Shown here piece by piece: positions 50,607 to 59,964 of a DNA stretch of 64,000 nt (the stretch's first letter is position 1; every line of letters starts with the position of its first letter). Position numbers and translations under genes: made by a program. The DNA lies in NCBI GenBank assembly GCA_021736785.1, contig JAIPFF010000004.1:1-64000 (forward strand), given 5' to 3'. The notes under the pieces were generated by a model. The model saw nothing but the letters and a program-made list of their open reading frames with translations, searched no databases and was not told the DNA's origin. The DNA is from Thiohalocapsa sp. Its GTDB lineage: Bacteria > Pseudomonadota > Gammaproteobacteria > Chromatiales > Chromatiaceae.

Positions 50607-51230
50607 ATGGCGCAACAAGTCCTGAAGGTCCCGCCGACCAAGAACACCCTGCTTTCGCTGAAGAAGCAGGTGAAATTCCTCGAGGAAGGGCACGATCTGC
50701 TCGAGCGCAAGCGCGAATTGCTGACGCGGCTGGTCTACGAGCGCATCGGCGAGTACCGCTCCCTGCGAGAGGCCGCCGAGCGAGGGCTGGAAGAGGCCTA
50801 CCGGTGCCTCTCCATCACCCAACTGCGCATGGGCAGCCGCGGGCTGCATCAAGCGGCGCTGGGCGCGGAGCCGGCGCTTCGGGTCGACATCCTGCCGCGG
50901 CGCGCCCTCGGCGTCGAATACCCGGCCGTCACCAGCGAACGGCTGCCGATCAAGCCGGTCGGCCTGCTCGGCACCGATTCCAGCTTCGACAATACCCGCG
51001 TGCACTTGGCCGATGCGGCGGTCCTGCTGGCGCGCCTCGGCGAGGTCGAGATCGCGCTGCACCGTCTGATGGAGGAGCAGCGCAAGGCACAAAAGCGGGT
51101 CAACGCGCTGAAATACAACATCATTCCGCTGTACCGACGCACCATCCACTATATTCAGTCGGCGCTCGAGGAGGAAGAGCGCAACACCCTGTTCCAGGTC
51201 AAAGTGCTGCGCGAGCGCTCCGCCGTCTAG
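50607..51230 (+). CDS. V/A-type ATPase subunit D (operon 2)
   Basis: Central rotor coiled-coil subunit, 207 residues. Start block VPPTKNTLLSLKKQVKFLEEG, then HDLLERKRELLTRLVYERI, a globular middle, and the C-terminal coiled coil RVNALKYNIIPLYRRTIHYIQ, which is highly conserved in D. Same length as the operon 1 D but a closer match to the family. Confidence 0.96.
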   Translation: MAQQVLKVPPTKNTLLSLKKQVKFLEEGHDLLERKRELLTRLVYERIGEYRSLREAAERGLEEAYRCLSITQLRMGSRGLHQAALGAEPALRVDILPRRALGVEYPAVTSERLPIKPVGLLGTDSSFDNTRVHLADAAVLLARLGEVEIALHRLMEEQRKAQKRVNALKYNIIPLYRRTIHYIQSALEEEERNTLFQVKVLRERSAV

Positions 51231-51400
51231 CCTCCGGCCTCGCGCGCGCTTGAATCCATGCCCACTGCCTGCATTCACTGCAGAGCCCCGGCAGCCCTCG
51301 CATCGTGCTCCGCGCCCTCGCCGCACGGCCGACGACGGCTCGCGGATGGCCACCTTCGCGACGCCGGCATTCGACACCCGTTACCGTAGAGGACAGCGAT

Positions 51401-51580
51401 ATGGATTCCGGATCATTCAAAGCCTTGGAACTGCTGTTGATCGTCGGCGTGGTCGGCTGGCTCTACGTCAGCCAGATGCGCAACCTGCGCAGACTCAAGG
51501 AAGAGCGCGAGGCAAAGCAGCGTGAGGAAGGCGCCGCGGATGCGCAGCAGCGCGGCGGCGCCGACGACGAGCGATCCTGA
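51401..51580 (+). CDS. small single-pass membrane protein at the end of V-ATPase operon 2
   Basis: A 59-residue protein with one membrane helix (about 9-25, ALELLLIVGVVGWLYVSQM) and a strongly charged cytoplasmic tail that looks like a short coiled coil (RNLRRLKEEREAKQREEG). AGAGGA lies about 8 bases before ATG 51401. It follows subunit D by 170 bases on the same strand and has no counterpart in operon 1. No family is recognised. Confidence 0.7.
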   Translation: MDSGSFKALELLLIVGVVGWLYVSQMRNLRRLKEEREAKQREEGAADAQQRGGADDERS

Positions 51581-52027
51581 CCCGCCCGCGCCCGCGACAT
51601 GTCGACGGGCAACTCGGCGGGCGACGAGGACAGTGCCTGCCGAGCGCCGGCCGACCGCCGCATCCGCCCCGCTAAACCCGACCCGCCGAACCCGACCCGC
51701 TGAACCGAACCCACGGCCCGAGCAGCCTGCCCGAGTCCGCGGCGGACCTGCCGCGCGGAAAACCATCGCCCGGCGCTGCACCCGGTCCCCGCACCCGATA
51801 CCGCACGCGCGGGGTCCGGCGGCGCTTGGCGGCGCGCGCTCGCCCCCTTTGCACAAGCCGCGCACCGATGCAGGTTACGGCTTATCGCGTGAATATCTCA
51901 CCGGCGCGCATTGTCTTTCGCACGTGTTGCGGACAGGGGCGCCCTCTAAGCTATGTCTCCAAGGCCAAGCGCCTGAACGCGCTCGAAAACGCGAGCTGCA
52001 GACAACCAACCATCGGAGACTGTCACC
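51581..52027. other. intergenic region with short CCCGACCCGC repeats
   Basis: About 450 bases with no supportable gene. Around 51675-51710 the motif AACCCGACCCGC occurs twice in near-tandem (51675-51686 and 51690-51701). The last 140 bases are less GC-rich and presumably carry the promoter of the small exported protein; GGAG precedes its ATG. Confidence 0.5.
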
Positions 52028-52333
52028 ATGATCAAGTCCATCGCCGCCGCCCTCCTCGCCAGCGCCACCATGGCCGCCGCCGCCACACTCGTCACCCAGC
52101 ATCCGGAGCGCTCCGGCGCGCAAACCACGGCCGCGGCCGGCGACCACGCCCTCGAGCGCAGCAGCCGCGGCACCAGAAGCACCACCGAGCACGTGCAGGG
52201 CGTTGCTTCGCAGGCCGCCGAGACGACGCCGCGACGCGGCACCCGCGGCGGCGACGCGATCGGGGAGGTCACGGCTGTCTGGACAAACGGCGACGGACTG
52301 CGCCGCGGCACCCGCGGCATGGAGTCCAGCTGA
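52028..52333 (+). CDS. small exported protein with repeated RGTR motifs
   Basis: A 101-residue protein. An N-terminal signal peptide (KSIAAALLASATMAAAATLV) is followed by a polar mature part with three RGTR-centred repeats: SSRGTRSTTE, PRRGTRGGDA and LRRGTRGMES, spaced about 25 residues apart. There is no cysteine and no family I recognise. GGAG lies about 11 bases before the ATG. It converges on the Crp/Fnr regulator, whose stop is 18 bases from its own. Confidence 0.65.
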   Translation: MIKSIAAALLASATMAAAATLVTQHPERSGAQTTAAAGDHALERSSRGTRSTTEHVQGVASQAAETTPRRGTRGGDAIGEVTAVWTNGDGLRRGTRGMESS

Positions 52334-52350
52334 GCGCGGGTCTCCGGCCC

Positions 52351-53031
52351 CTACCAGCGCTCCGGCAGCTTGCGCTGCAGCACGAATCGTTTGCCTTCCA
52401 TCGCAACGTAGCCGCCGGTCTTGAGATCGCCGATGATGCGGCTGACCATCTCCCGCGAGCAGCCCACGCGGTCGGCAATGCCCTGATGCGTCAGCGGCGC
52501 CGTGATGGAACGCCCGTCTTCGTCCTTGGCGCTTTCCACCAGCACCTTCGCAACACGACCATAGACGCTGAGCAGCGCCATATCGCTGACCATGTCGGTC
52601 AAGCTCGCGACCTGCAGCGCCAGTTCGCGGATCAAGCGCAGCGCCGCCTCGGGGTGATCGAGCAGGAAGCCGCGGAACACCGCCCCCGTCAGCAGGCACA
52701 GCTCGCAGTCGGTCAGCGTCATCACGGATGCGGTGCGCGGGGAACCGCTCAGCAGTGCAAGCTCGCCGAAGTGATCGCCGGGGCCGAGCTCGCGCAGCAC
52801 CACCTCCTTGCCCGCGTCGTCCGCGACGTAGACCTTCGCCCGGCCGTCGAGCAGCAGATACAGGCTGGACGACTCGTCGCCCTTCTCGATGATGATGGTC
52901 TTCTTGCGGTAACGTTTGATCTTGGTCTGGGACTCGATCGCCTTGAGGTCTGCCTCGTCGAGGCTGGCGAAAAACGGGACCGAGCGAAGCGTGGGCGGCT
53001 CACCGGCTGGGGTATTCGGGGGCGGAGGCAT
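52351..53031 (-). CDS. Crp/Fnr-family transcriptional regulator
   Basis: A 226-residue regulator. The cyclic-nucleotide-binding fold spans about 18-135 (LRSVPFFASLDEADLKAIE; DGRAKVYVADDAGKE; LGPGDHFGELALLSG), then a dimer helix, then a Crp-type HTH (LTHQGIADRVGCSREMVSRIIGDLKTGGY). The GDHFGELALLSGSPRTASV loop resembles the cAMP-binding PBC, though the usual RTA-S/T pattern alone does not prove the ligand. There is no FNR-type N-terminal cysteine cluster, so it is not an oxygen sensor of that kind. ATG 53031 (MPPPPNTPAGEP) is chosen. Confidence 0.93.
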   Translation of the reverse strand: MPPPPNTPAGEPPTLRSVPFFASLDEADLKAIESQTKIKRYRKKTIIIEKGDESSSLYLLLDGRAKVYVADDAGKEVVLRELGPGDHFGELALLSGSPRTASVMTLTDCELCLLTGAVFRGFLLDHPEAALRLIRELALQVASLTDMVSDMALLSVYGRVAKVLVESAKDEDGRSITAPLTHQGIADRVGCSREMVSRIIGDLKTGGYVAMEGKRFVLQRKLPERW

Positions 53032-53526
53032 TGGTCTCGTCGCTTCGGGTGATGCGCGGAGGCTACAGTTTAGGCGGCAGCGCCGTCGCGTCAACGACCA
53101 AAACGGTCGCAGACGTTGTTGCCGCCGGCGGACAACGTCCCGACGCGGGGCGCATGCGTTGCGCGAACCGTCGGCGCGGAGCTCACCGGCTCCCCGGCAC
53201 CGGAGCCCTTTCGGTATACTCGCCCCCCTGATTTCAACGATGCGCCGGGCCCCGCCCCGGGTGCCGATCCCGGCAGATTCCCGCGAACGGCCGGCCGCCG
53301 ACCGGCGGGACGAGGATGCGGGCTGTTCGTCTTGCGCGGCCGTCGGCCGCGGGTCGGCCGCTCATCGGTCTCTCACGCGGAACGCCCGCCGGCGGCGCAT
53401 CAGGCCGCGCCGGTCGACACCCCATCGGCATCGGAGCGGTAGACGGGCGGTAACTGGGCGGTAACCGGGCGGTAACAGGGCCGGCACACGGACATCGAAA
53501 ACACGGGCGCAAGCGGATACGACGAC
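53032..53526. other. divergent intergenic region crp-like / valS
   Basis: About 500 GC-rich bases. It holds an inverted repeat CGACC-AAAAC-GGTCG (53095-53109) about 65 bases upstream of the regulator, a -10-like TATACT at 53215-53220 facing valS without a clear -35, and the 11-bp tandem repeat at 53445-53477. No gene is supported. Confidence 0.5.
53445..53477 (+). repeat. three tandem 11-bp repeats upstream of valS
   Basis: GGGCGGTAACT, GGGCGGTAACC and GGGCGGTAACA follow one another without gaps at 53445-53455, 53456-53466 and 53467-53477, ending 50 bases before the valS ATG, i.e. in the leader or promoter. Only the last base of each unit varies. The 11-base period puts each copy on the same DNA face. 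Confidence 0.85.
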
Positions 53527-56364
53527 ATGCTGGACAAAAACTACGACCCGCAACAGATCGAAAAGCAGTGGTACGAGCGCTGGGAAGCCGCCGGCTGGTT
53601 CGAGCCCGCCGACACCGGCTCCGGCGCCTATTGCATCATGATCCCGCCGCCCAACGTGACCGGCAGCCTGCACATGGGCCACGGCTTCAACAACACGATC
53701 ATGGACGCGCTGATCCGCTACCGCCGGATGAACGGCGAGCGCACCCTCTGGCAGCCCGGTACCGACCACGCCGGTATCGCGACCCAGATGGTGGTCGAGC
53801 GCCAGTTGGAGGCAGACGGCAAGACCCGTCACGATCTCGGCCGCGAGGCCTTCGTCGACCGGGTCTGGGAATGGAAGGCCGAGTCCGGCGGCAACATCAC
53901 CCGCCAGCTGCGCCGGCTCGGCTCGTCGCTCGACTGGCGCCATGAGCGCTTCACCATGGACGACGGCCTGTCCGAGGCCGTGCGCGAAGTCTTCGTGCGC
54001 CTGTACGAGGAGGGGCTGATCTACCGCGGCAAACGTCTGGTGAACTGGGATCCGGTGCTGCACACGGCGGTCTCCGACCTGGAAGTCCAGAAGGAGGAAG
54101 AGGCCGGGCATATGTGGGACATGCGCTACCCGCTGACCAACGGCACCGGCCACATGGTGGTCTCCACCACCCGCCCCGAGACCATGCTCGGTGACTGCGC
54201 CGTCGCCGTGAATCCGGAAGACCCCCGCTACAAGCACCTCATCGGCGAGTTGGTGGAACTGCCGCTGACCGGCCGGCGCATCCCGATCGTCGCCGACGAG
54301 CACGCCGATCCGGAATTCGGCACCGGCTGCGTGAAGATCACGCCGGCGCATGACTTCGACGACCATGCGGTCTGGCTGCGCCACCGCGACGAGAACCAAA
54401 TTGCCGAGCAGCCCCACGGCGGCCTGATCAACATCCTCACCCCGGATGCCGCGATCCGCGCCAACGAGCCGGACGAGAGCGAGCTGATTCCGAGCCCCTA
54501 CATCGGCCTCGACCGCGCCGAGGCCCGCAAGCGCATCGTTGCGGACCTGGAGGCCCAAGGCCTGCTTGCCGGCGTTCGCGACCATAAGCTGCCCGTTCCC
54601 CGCGGCGACCGCTCCGGCGCCGTGCTCGAGCCCTATCTGACCGACCAGTGGTACGTGCGTGTGAAGCCGCTGGCGGGGCCCGCCATCGAAGCGGTGGAGG
54701 ACGGGCGCATCCGCTTCGTGCCGGATAACTGGAAAAACACCTATTTCGAATGGATGCACAACATTCAGGACTGGTGCATCAGCCGTCAGATCTGGTGGGG
54801 CCACCGCATCCCGGCCTGGTACGACGCCGAGGGCAACGTCTACGTCGGCCGCTCGGAGCAGGAGGTCCGCGACCGCCACGGGCTCGCCGCCGACCTCCCG
54901 CTGCAGCAGGACGAGGACGTGCTCGACACCTGGTTCAGCTCCGCGTTGTGGCCCTTCAGTACGCTGGGCTGGCCGGAAGAGACCGACCGCCTGCGCACCT
55001 TTTACCCGACCTCGGTGCTCATCACCGGCTTCGACATCATCTTTTTCTGGGTCGCCAGAATGATCATGATGGGCATGAAGTTCATGGGCGACGTGCCGTT
55101 TCGCGACGTCTACATCCACGGCCTGGTGCGAGACGCTCAGGGCAACAAGATGTCGAAATCCAAGGGCAACGTGCTTGACCCCATCGACCTGATCGACGGC
55201 ATCGAACTGGAACCGCTGGTCGAGAAGCGCACCCGCGGCATGATGCAGCCGCGCCTGGCGGAGAAGATCGCCAAGCAGACCCGCGCCGAGTTCAAAGACG
55301 GCATTCCCGGTTACGGCACCGACGCCCTGCGCTTCACCTTCGCCGCGCTTGCCACCACGGGCCGCGACATCAAGTTCGACCTCGGGCGCATCGAGGGCTA
55401 TCGCAACTTCTGCAACAAGCTCTGGAACGCGTCCCGTTACGTGCTGATGAACACGGAGGGGCAGGACTGCGGCTCGGCGCCGGGCGCGGCGGTGGAGCTA
55501 TCGGCCGCGGACCGCTGGATCCGCGCCCGCCTGAGCGAGACCACCGCAACGGTCCGCGAGGCCATCGAGGGCTACCGCTTCGACCACGCCGCCCAGGCCA
55601 TCTACGACTTCACCTGGAACAACTTCTGCGACTGGTACCTGGAGCTGGCGAAGCCGGTGCTGACGTCCGACAGCGCCTCCGACGCGGCCAAGCGCGGCAC
55701 CCGCCGGACCTTGGTACGAACGCTGGAGACCCTGCTGCGGCTCGCGCACCCCTTCATGCCCTTCATCACCGAGGAGATCTGGCAGAAGGTGCGCCCGCTG
55801 GCCGGAAACGCGGACGGCTACGCCGGCGAGACCATCATGCTCGCGCCCTATCCGATCGCGGATGCCGACGCCGCCGACCCGGCCGCCGTCGCCGAGATCC
55901 ACTGGGTGCAGCAGTTCATCCTCGGCGTGCGCCGGATCAAGGGCGAGATGAACATCGCCCCCGGCAAGCCGCTGCCGGTGCTGGTCGCAAACGCCGGCGC
56001 GAGGGACCGGGAATGGCTGGCGCTGGCCCGGCCCTATCTGGATTTCCTGGCCCGCACCGAGTCCATTACCGTGCTCGACGACGAATCCGAGGCGCCGGAA
56101 TCGGCCATTGCGCTGGTCGGCGACATGCGCATCCTGATCCCGATGGCGGGCTTGATCGACAAGGACGCGGAGCTCAAGCGCCTCGACAAAGAGATCGCAA
56201 AGCTGCGCGCGGATATCGCGCGCATCGAGCAGAAGCTCGCGAACCCGAGCTTCGTCGACAAGGCGCCCGAGGCCGTCGTCGGCAAGGAGCGCGAGCGCCT
56301 CGCCGAGCAAGGCGCGGCGCTGGCGCAGATGGTCGCCCAGCATACCAAGATCGCGGCGCTGTAG
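53527..56364 (+). CDS. valS: valyl-tRNA synthetase
   Basis: Charges tRNA-Val. The 945-residue class I enzyme has the HIGH motif as GSLHMGHG (about 46-53), the editing domain with [13 protein letters not shown], the Trp/KMSKS signature [10 protein letters not shown] near residue 541, an anticodon-binding helical domain, and the ValS-specific C-terminal coiled coil ([20 protein letters not shown] pattern, about 875-940). ATG 53527 gives [20 protein letters not shown], the family start. Confidence 0.98.
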   Translation: MLDKNYDPQQIEKQWYERWEAAGWFEPADTGSGAYCIMIPPPNVTGSLHMGHGFNNTIMDALIRYRRMNGERTLWQPGTDHAGIATQMVVERQLEADGKTRHDLGREAFVDRVWEWKAESGGNITRQLRRLGSSLDWRHERFTMDDGLSEAVREVFVRLYEEGLIYRGKRLVNWDPVLHTAVSDLEVQKEEEAGHMWDMRYPLTNGTGHMVVSTTRPETMLGDCAVAVNPEDPRYKHLIGELVELPLTGRRIPIVADEHADPEFGTGCVKITPAHDFDDHAVWLRHRDENQIAEQPHGGLINILTPDAAIRANEPDESELIPSPYIGLDRAEARKRIVADLEAQGLLAGVRDHKLPVPRGDRSGAVLEPYLTDQWYVRVKPLAGPAIEAVEDGRIRFVPDNWKNTYFEWMHNIQDWCISRQIWWGHRIPAWYDAEGNVYVGRSEQEVRDRHGLAADLPLQQDEDVLDTWFSSALWPFSTLGWPEETDRLRTFYPTSVLITGFDIIFFWVARMIMMGMKFMGDVPFRDVYIHGLVRDAQGNKMSKSKGNVLDPIDLIDGIELEPLVEKRTRGMMQPRLAEKIAKQTRAEFKDGIPGYGTDALRFTFAALATTGRDIKFDLGRIEGYRNFCNKLWNASRYVLMNTEGQDCGSAPGAAVELSAADRWIRARLSETTATVREAIEGYRFDHAAQAIYDFTWNNFCDWYLELAKPVLTSDSASDAAKRGTRRTLVRTLETLLRLAHPFMPFITEEIWQKVRPLAGNADGYAGETIMLAPYPIADADAADPAAVAEIHWVQQFILGVRRIKGEMNIAPGKPLPVLVANAGARDREWLALARPYLDFLARTESITVLDDESEAPESAIALVGDMRILIPMAGLIDKDAELKRLDKEIAKLRADIARIEQKLANPSFVDKAPEAVVGKERERLAEQGAALAQMVAQHTKIAAL

Positions 56365-56505
56365 GCCCGGGGCGCGACGGCGGGCCCGCGACCGGCGCGA
56401 CGCGCGGGCGCCATGCCGGGCCCGCCGATCCGATACAATGCCTGCCCGAAACCCAGCGATCCGAACCGGGTCCAAGCAGCAGTACCACGCCCCAGCGAGA
56501 CACCG

Positions 56506-57225
56506 ATGTCCGAAGCCATCCACAACGTCGATCAAGCCGAAATCCATAAGTTCGAGACCCTGGCCGCGCGCTGGTGGGATCCGAACAGCGAGTTCAAGTC
56601 CCTGCACGACATCAACCCGCTGCGTCTCGGCTACGTGCAGCGCGCCGTGCCGCTGGCCGGCAAAGACGTGCTCGACGTCGGCTGCGGCGGCGGCATTCTG
56701 TCCGAATCCATGGCCCTGGCCGGTGCCCGGGTCACCGGCATCGACATGGGCGAAGAGCCGCTCAAGGTCGCGGAGCTGCACACACTCGAGACCGGTGTCG
56801 AGGTGCAGTACCGCCAAGTGCCGGTGGAGCAGCTCGCCGAAGAGCGCCCGGAGAGCTTCGACGTCGTCACCTGCATGGAAATGCTCGAGCACGTACCGGA
56901 TCCCGGCTCGGTCATCGCCGCCTGCGCGCGGTTGGCTCGCCCGGGCGGGCATGTCTTCTTTTCCACGCTGAACCGCAATCCGAAGTCCTACCTGTTCGCC
57001 ATCGTCGGCGCGGAATACGTGCTCGGGCTGCTGCCCAAGGGCACCCATGACTTCGAGCGCTTCATCAAGCCGTCGGAGCTCGACGCCTGGGTGCGACGCA
57101 CCGAGCTTCGCATGACCGATATCACGGGCCTGACCTACAACCCGCTGACGCAGGACTACCGGCTCGACCCGAAGGATCTCGACGTCAACTATCTGGTCAC
57201 CTGCACGCGCCCGCACGAAAACTGA
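56506..57225 (+). CDS. ubiG: ubiquinone biosynthesis O-methyltransferase
   Basis: Performs both O-methylation steps in ubiquinone synthesis. The 239-residue SAM-dependent enzyme has [19 protein letters not shown] at the N-terminus, the SAM loop [13 protein letters not shown], acidic TGIDMGEE, and the UbiG membrane-contact region [22 protein letters not shown] 56506 is chosen; the frame open to 56413 adds unconserved residues. A TACAAT -10-like element lies at 56434-56439. The stop overlaps the next start as TGATG. Confidence 0.96.
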   Translation: MSEAIHNVDQAEIHKFETLAARWWDPNSEFKSLHDINPLRLGYVQRAVPLAGKDVLDVGCGGGILSESMALAGARVTGIDMGEEPLKVAELHTLETGVEVQYRQVPVEQLAEERPESFDVVTCMEMLEHVPDPGSVIAACARLARPGGHVFFSTLNRNPKSYLFAIVGAEYVLGLLPKGTHDFERFIKPSELDAWVRRTELRMTDITGLTYNPLTQDYRLDPKDLDVNYLVTCTRPHEN

Positions 57226-57950
57226 TGTCCGGCTCCGTCGCCGAGGGCGCGGTGCTGTTCGACCTCGACGGCACCTTCGCCGATACCGCGCCGGACATGG
57301 GCGCCGCCCTGAATGTGCTGTTGGCGCGCCACGGGCTCGCGCCTCTGTCGCTGACGGAGATCCGCCCGCACGTCTCGAGCGGCTCGCGCGGGATGCTCCG
57401 GATCGGCTTCGGCCTCGATCCCCGGTCGCCGGACTACGACAGTCTGCGCGGCGATTATCTCGCTATCTACGCGGAAAACATTGCCGGCGAGACGCGCGTC
57501 TTCGCCGGCATCGCCGATTTGGTCGCGGCGCTCGAGGCGCGCCGCCTGCCCTGGGGTATCGTCACCAACAAGCCCGGCTGGCTGACCGACCCGCTGCTCG
57601 AGCGCATGACGCTGCCAGGCACGCCGGCCTGCGTGGTCAGCGGCGACAGTGCCGCACGCGCCAAGCCCTATCCGGATCCGCTGCTGCTCGCCTGCGATCA
57701 CATCGGTTGCCCCGCCGCCGGCTGCTGGTATATCGGCGATGACCACCGCGACATCGTCGCCGGACGCGCCGCCGGCATGGCCACGCTGGCGGCGGCCTAC
57801 GGCTACTTGGGGGACGAGCTGCCGCCGTCCGATTGGGGCGCGGACGGCATCATCGCCCATCCGATGGAAGTGCTGGACTGGCTCGAGCGTGGCCTCCCGC
57901 CGCTGTCCGCCGCTCCGCAACAGGACCCGACACCGCGCCCGCCGGCATGA
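57225..57950 (+). CDS. mupP: HAD phosphatase, MupP/Gph type
   Basis: A 241-residue HAD hydrolase. Nucleophile D13 and D15 (LFDLDGTFADTAPD), the threonine of motif II in IVTNKPGWLT, a lysine in ARAKPYPDPLLL, and motif III GDDHRDIVAG. The KPGWLTDPLL wording and the place directly after ubiG match N-acetylmuramate 6-phosphate phosphatase MupP of pseudomonads (murein recycling); the older label is phosphoglycolate phosphatase. It starts inside the ubiG stop and its own stop overlaps the next ATG (ATGA). Confidence 0.8.
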   Translation: MSGSVAEGAVLFDLDGTFADTAPDMGAALNVLLARHGLAPLSLTEIRPHVSSGSRGMLRIGFGLDPRSPDYDSLRGDYLAIYAENIAGETRVFAGIADLVAALEARRLPWGIVTNKPGWLTDPLLERMTLPGTPACVVSGDSAARAKPYPDPLLLACDHIGCPAAGCWYIGDDHRDIVAGRAAGMATLAAAYGYLGDELPPSDWGADGIIAHPMEVLDWLERGLPPLSAAPQQDPTPRPPA

Positions 57951-58777
57951 GCCAGCACCCGCGCAGCCGTGCCGACGAGTGGCGCTTTCCCAACCGCGCC
58001 ACGCCCCCCGGCTCGTCGGCCTACTACAGCGTGCGCTTCTCGCCGCCCGCGCTGCGCGAGACAATTGCCGCCCTTTACGGCTGGCACCGTGAAGTCCATG
58101 CCATCCTCGACGACGTCTCCGATCCCGGCGTCGCCCGGCTGAAGCTCGACTGGTGGCGCGCCGAGACCGAGCGGACCGCCGCCGGAGAGCCGCGCCATCC
58201 GCTCAGCCAAGTGCTTGCACCCGGCATGGCCGAGCACGCTTTGCCGCAGGCGCCGTTCCGCCGGATTGCCGACCGCGTCGAAGACACGCTGCGCGGGCGC
58301 CGCAGCGCCGACGACGAGGACCAACGCGACGCCGACGAGCACGACTCGGGGGCATTGTTCGAGCTGATCGCGCGCTGCCACGGCGCCGCCGAAGACGAGC
58401 CGATCGCCGCCGCCCGGCGCGTCGGCGCCTGGTGCGCCCGGGTCCGCCGCATTCGCGATGCGGGGATGCTGGCGCGCCGCGCCCGCGAAGTATTGCCCTC
58501 GGATCGGCTCGAGGCCGCGGGGCTGAACCACGAGGCCCTGGTCAGCCTCGATCACCGCCATCGCCTGCCCGAGCTGCTGCAGCCGGTGGCAGACAAGCTC
58601 CAAGCCGAGCGGCCGGGCAAGACCGACATCCGTCCGCTGGCGCCGGCGCTGCGCGTGCAAGCACGCATCCACGCCGCCTTGCTGCACGAACTGCGCCGCT
58701 GCGACCTCGCCGTCGTCGACCAGCGCATCGGCCTGACGCCACTGCGCAAGCTCTGGATCGCCTGGCGCGCCGCCTGA
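57947..58777 (+). CDS. divergent squalene/phytoene synthase family protein
   Basis: A 276-residue protein of the trans-isoprenyl head-to-head synthase fold. The first Asp-rich motif survives (HAILDDVSDPGVARLKLDWWRAE), with YYSVRFSPPALR upstream. The second Asp-rich motif expected near residue 165-175 is weak: RRIRDAGMLARRAREVLP has one aspartate. True squalene or phytoene synthase activity is therefore doubtful; the pattern is closer to the NDUFAF6-like branch. ATGA overlap with the phosphatase gene indicates coupling. No carotenoid or hopanoid genes are adjacent. Confidence 0.75.
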   Translation: MSQHPRSRADEWRFPNRATPPGSSAYYSVRFSPPALRETIAALYGWHREVHAILDDVSDPGVARLKLDWWRAETERTAAGEPRHPLSQVLAPGMAEHALPQAPFRRIADRVEDTLRGRRSADDEDQRDADEHDSGALFELIARCHGAAEDEPIAAARRVGAWCARVRRIRDAGMLARRAREVLPSDRLEAAGLNHEALVSLDHRHRLPELLQPVADKLQAERPGKTDIRPLAPALRVQARIHAALLHELRRCDLAVVDQRIGLTPLRKLWIAWRAA

Positions 58778-58915
58778 TCGGCCGCGGCCCGCTCCGCCGG
58801 CGACGAAGCCGTTATGGAGACCTTGGCGAACAGCGCCGCTGCCCCGATACATCCAGACTGATAGAATCGACAATCATTGCCGATCGCGACAACAAGACCC
58901 TCGGGGCACACACCA

Positions 58916-59869
58916 ATGCCAATGGATATCCTCCTCGCCAACCCCCGCGGCTTCTGCGCCGGCGTCGACCGCGCCATCGACATCGTCGAGCGCGTGCTGG
59001 AGATCTACGGCCCGCCTGTCTATGTCCGCCACGAGGTGGTCCACAACCGCTATGTCGTCGACGACCTCAAGTCACGCGGCGCCGTGTTCGTCGACGAAAT
59101 CGCCGAGATTCCCGACGCTGCCACCTGTATCTTCAGCGCCCACGGCGTCTCGCAAGCCGTCCGCGAAGAGGCCGAGGGCCGCGGCCTGCGCATCTTCGAT
59201 GCCACCTGCCCGCTCGTCACCAAGGTACACCTGGAAGTCGCGCGCCACTGCAAGGCCGGCTTCGATGTCGTATTGATCGGCCACCGCGGCCATCCCGAGG
59301 TGGAAGGCACCATGGGCCAGTGCCGGGCGGACGGCGGCCATATGCATCTGGTGGAGACGGTCGACGACGTGCCCGCCTTCGATGTGCGCGACCCGGACCG
59401 CGTCGCCTATGTCACCCAGACCACGCTGTCGGTGGACGACACGGTACAGATCGTCGAGGCCCTTCAGGCCCGTTTCCCGAACCTGCAGGGCCCGAAGAAA
59501 AGCGACATCTGTTACGCCACCCAGAATCGCCAGGACGCCGTCCGCGGCCTGGCCGAGCAATGCGACCTGGTGCTGGTGGTCGGCTCGGCCAACAGCTCCA
59601 ACTCGAACCGGCTGCGCGAGCTGGCCGAGAAGCAGGGCGTGCCCGCCTATCTGATCGACGGCGCCGACGACATCCGCCGCGAATGGGTCGCCGAGGGCGC
59701 GCGCATCGGCCTGACCGCCGGCGCGTCGGCGCCGGAACTACTGGTCGAGCAGGTCATCGATCGGCTCAAGGAATGGGGCGCCGGCCACGTCGAGCCTCAG
59801 CAGGGTATCGAGGAGCAAGTCGTCTTCGCCCTGCCGAAGGAATTGCAGGCCGGCACCGCCGGGGCCTGA
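58916..59869 (+). CDS. ispH: 4-hydroxy-3-methylbut-2-enyl diphosphate reductase
   Basis: Last enzyme of the MEP isoprenoid pathway. The 317-residue protein has the three [4Fe-4S] cysteines C14 ([12 protein letters not shown]), C98 (DATCPLVTK) and C199 ([11 protein letters not shown]), the substrate-binding HGV (SAHGVSQ) and the catalytic glutamate in [13 protein letters not shown] 58916 ([12 protein letters not shown]) is chosen; 58922 is possible. A TAGAAT -10-like element lies at 58862-58867. Confidence 0.97.
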   Translation: MPMDILLANPRGFCAGVDRAIDIVERVLEIYGPPVYVRHEVVHNRYVVDDLKSRGAVFVDEIAEIPDAATCIFSAHGVSQAVREEAEGRGLRIFDATCPLVTKVHLEVARHCKAGFDVVLIGHRGHPEVEGTMGQCRADGGHMHLVETVDDVPAFDVRDPDRVAYVTQTTLSVDDTVQIVEALQARFPNLQGPKKSDICYATQNRQDAVRGLAEQCDLVLVVGSANSSNSNRLRELAEKQGVPAYLIDGADDIRREWVAEGARIGLTAGASAPELLVEQVIDRLKEWGAGHVEPQQGIEEQVVFALPKELQAGTAGA

Positions 59870-59964
59870 CCCAAGGCCGGCGGCGCGCACCGTGCGAGAC
59901 ATCGCCGGGCGGCGCCTCGCGCCGTTAAGACCCGTTCCCTGAAACCTCCCGTCCGATACTCCGT

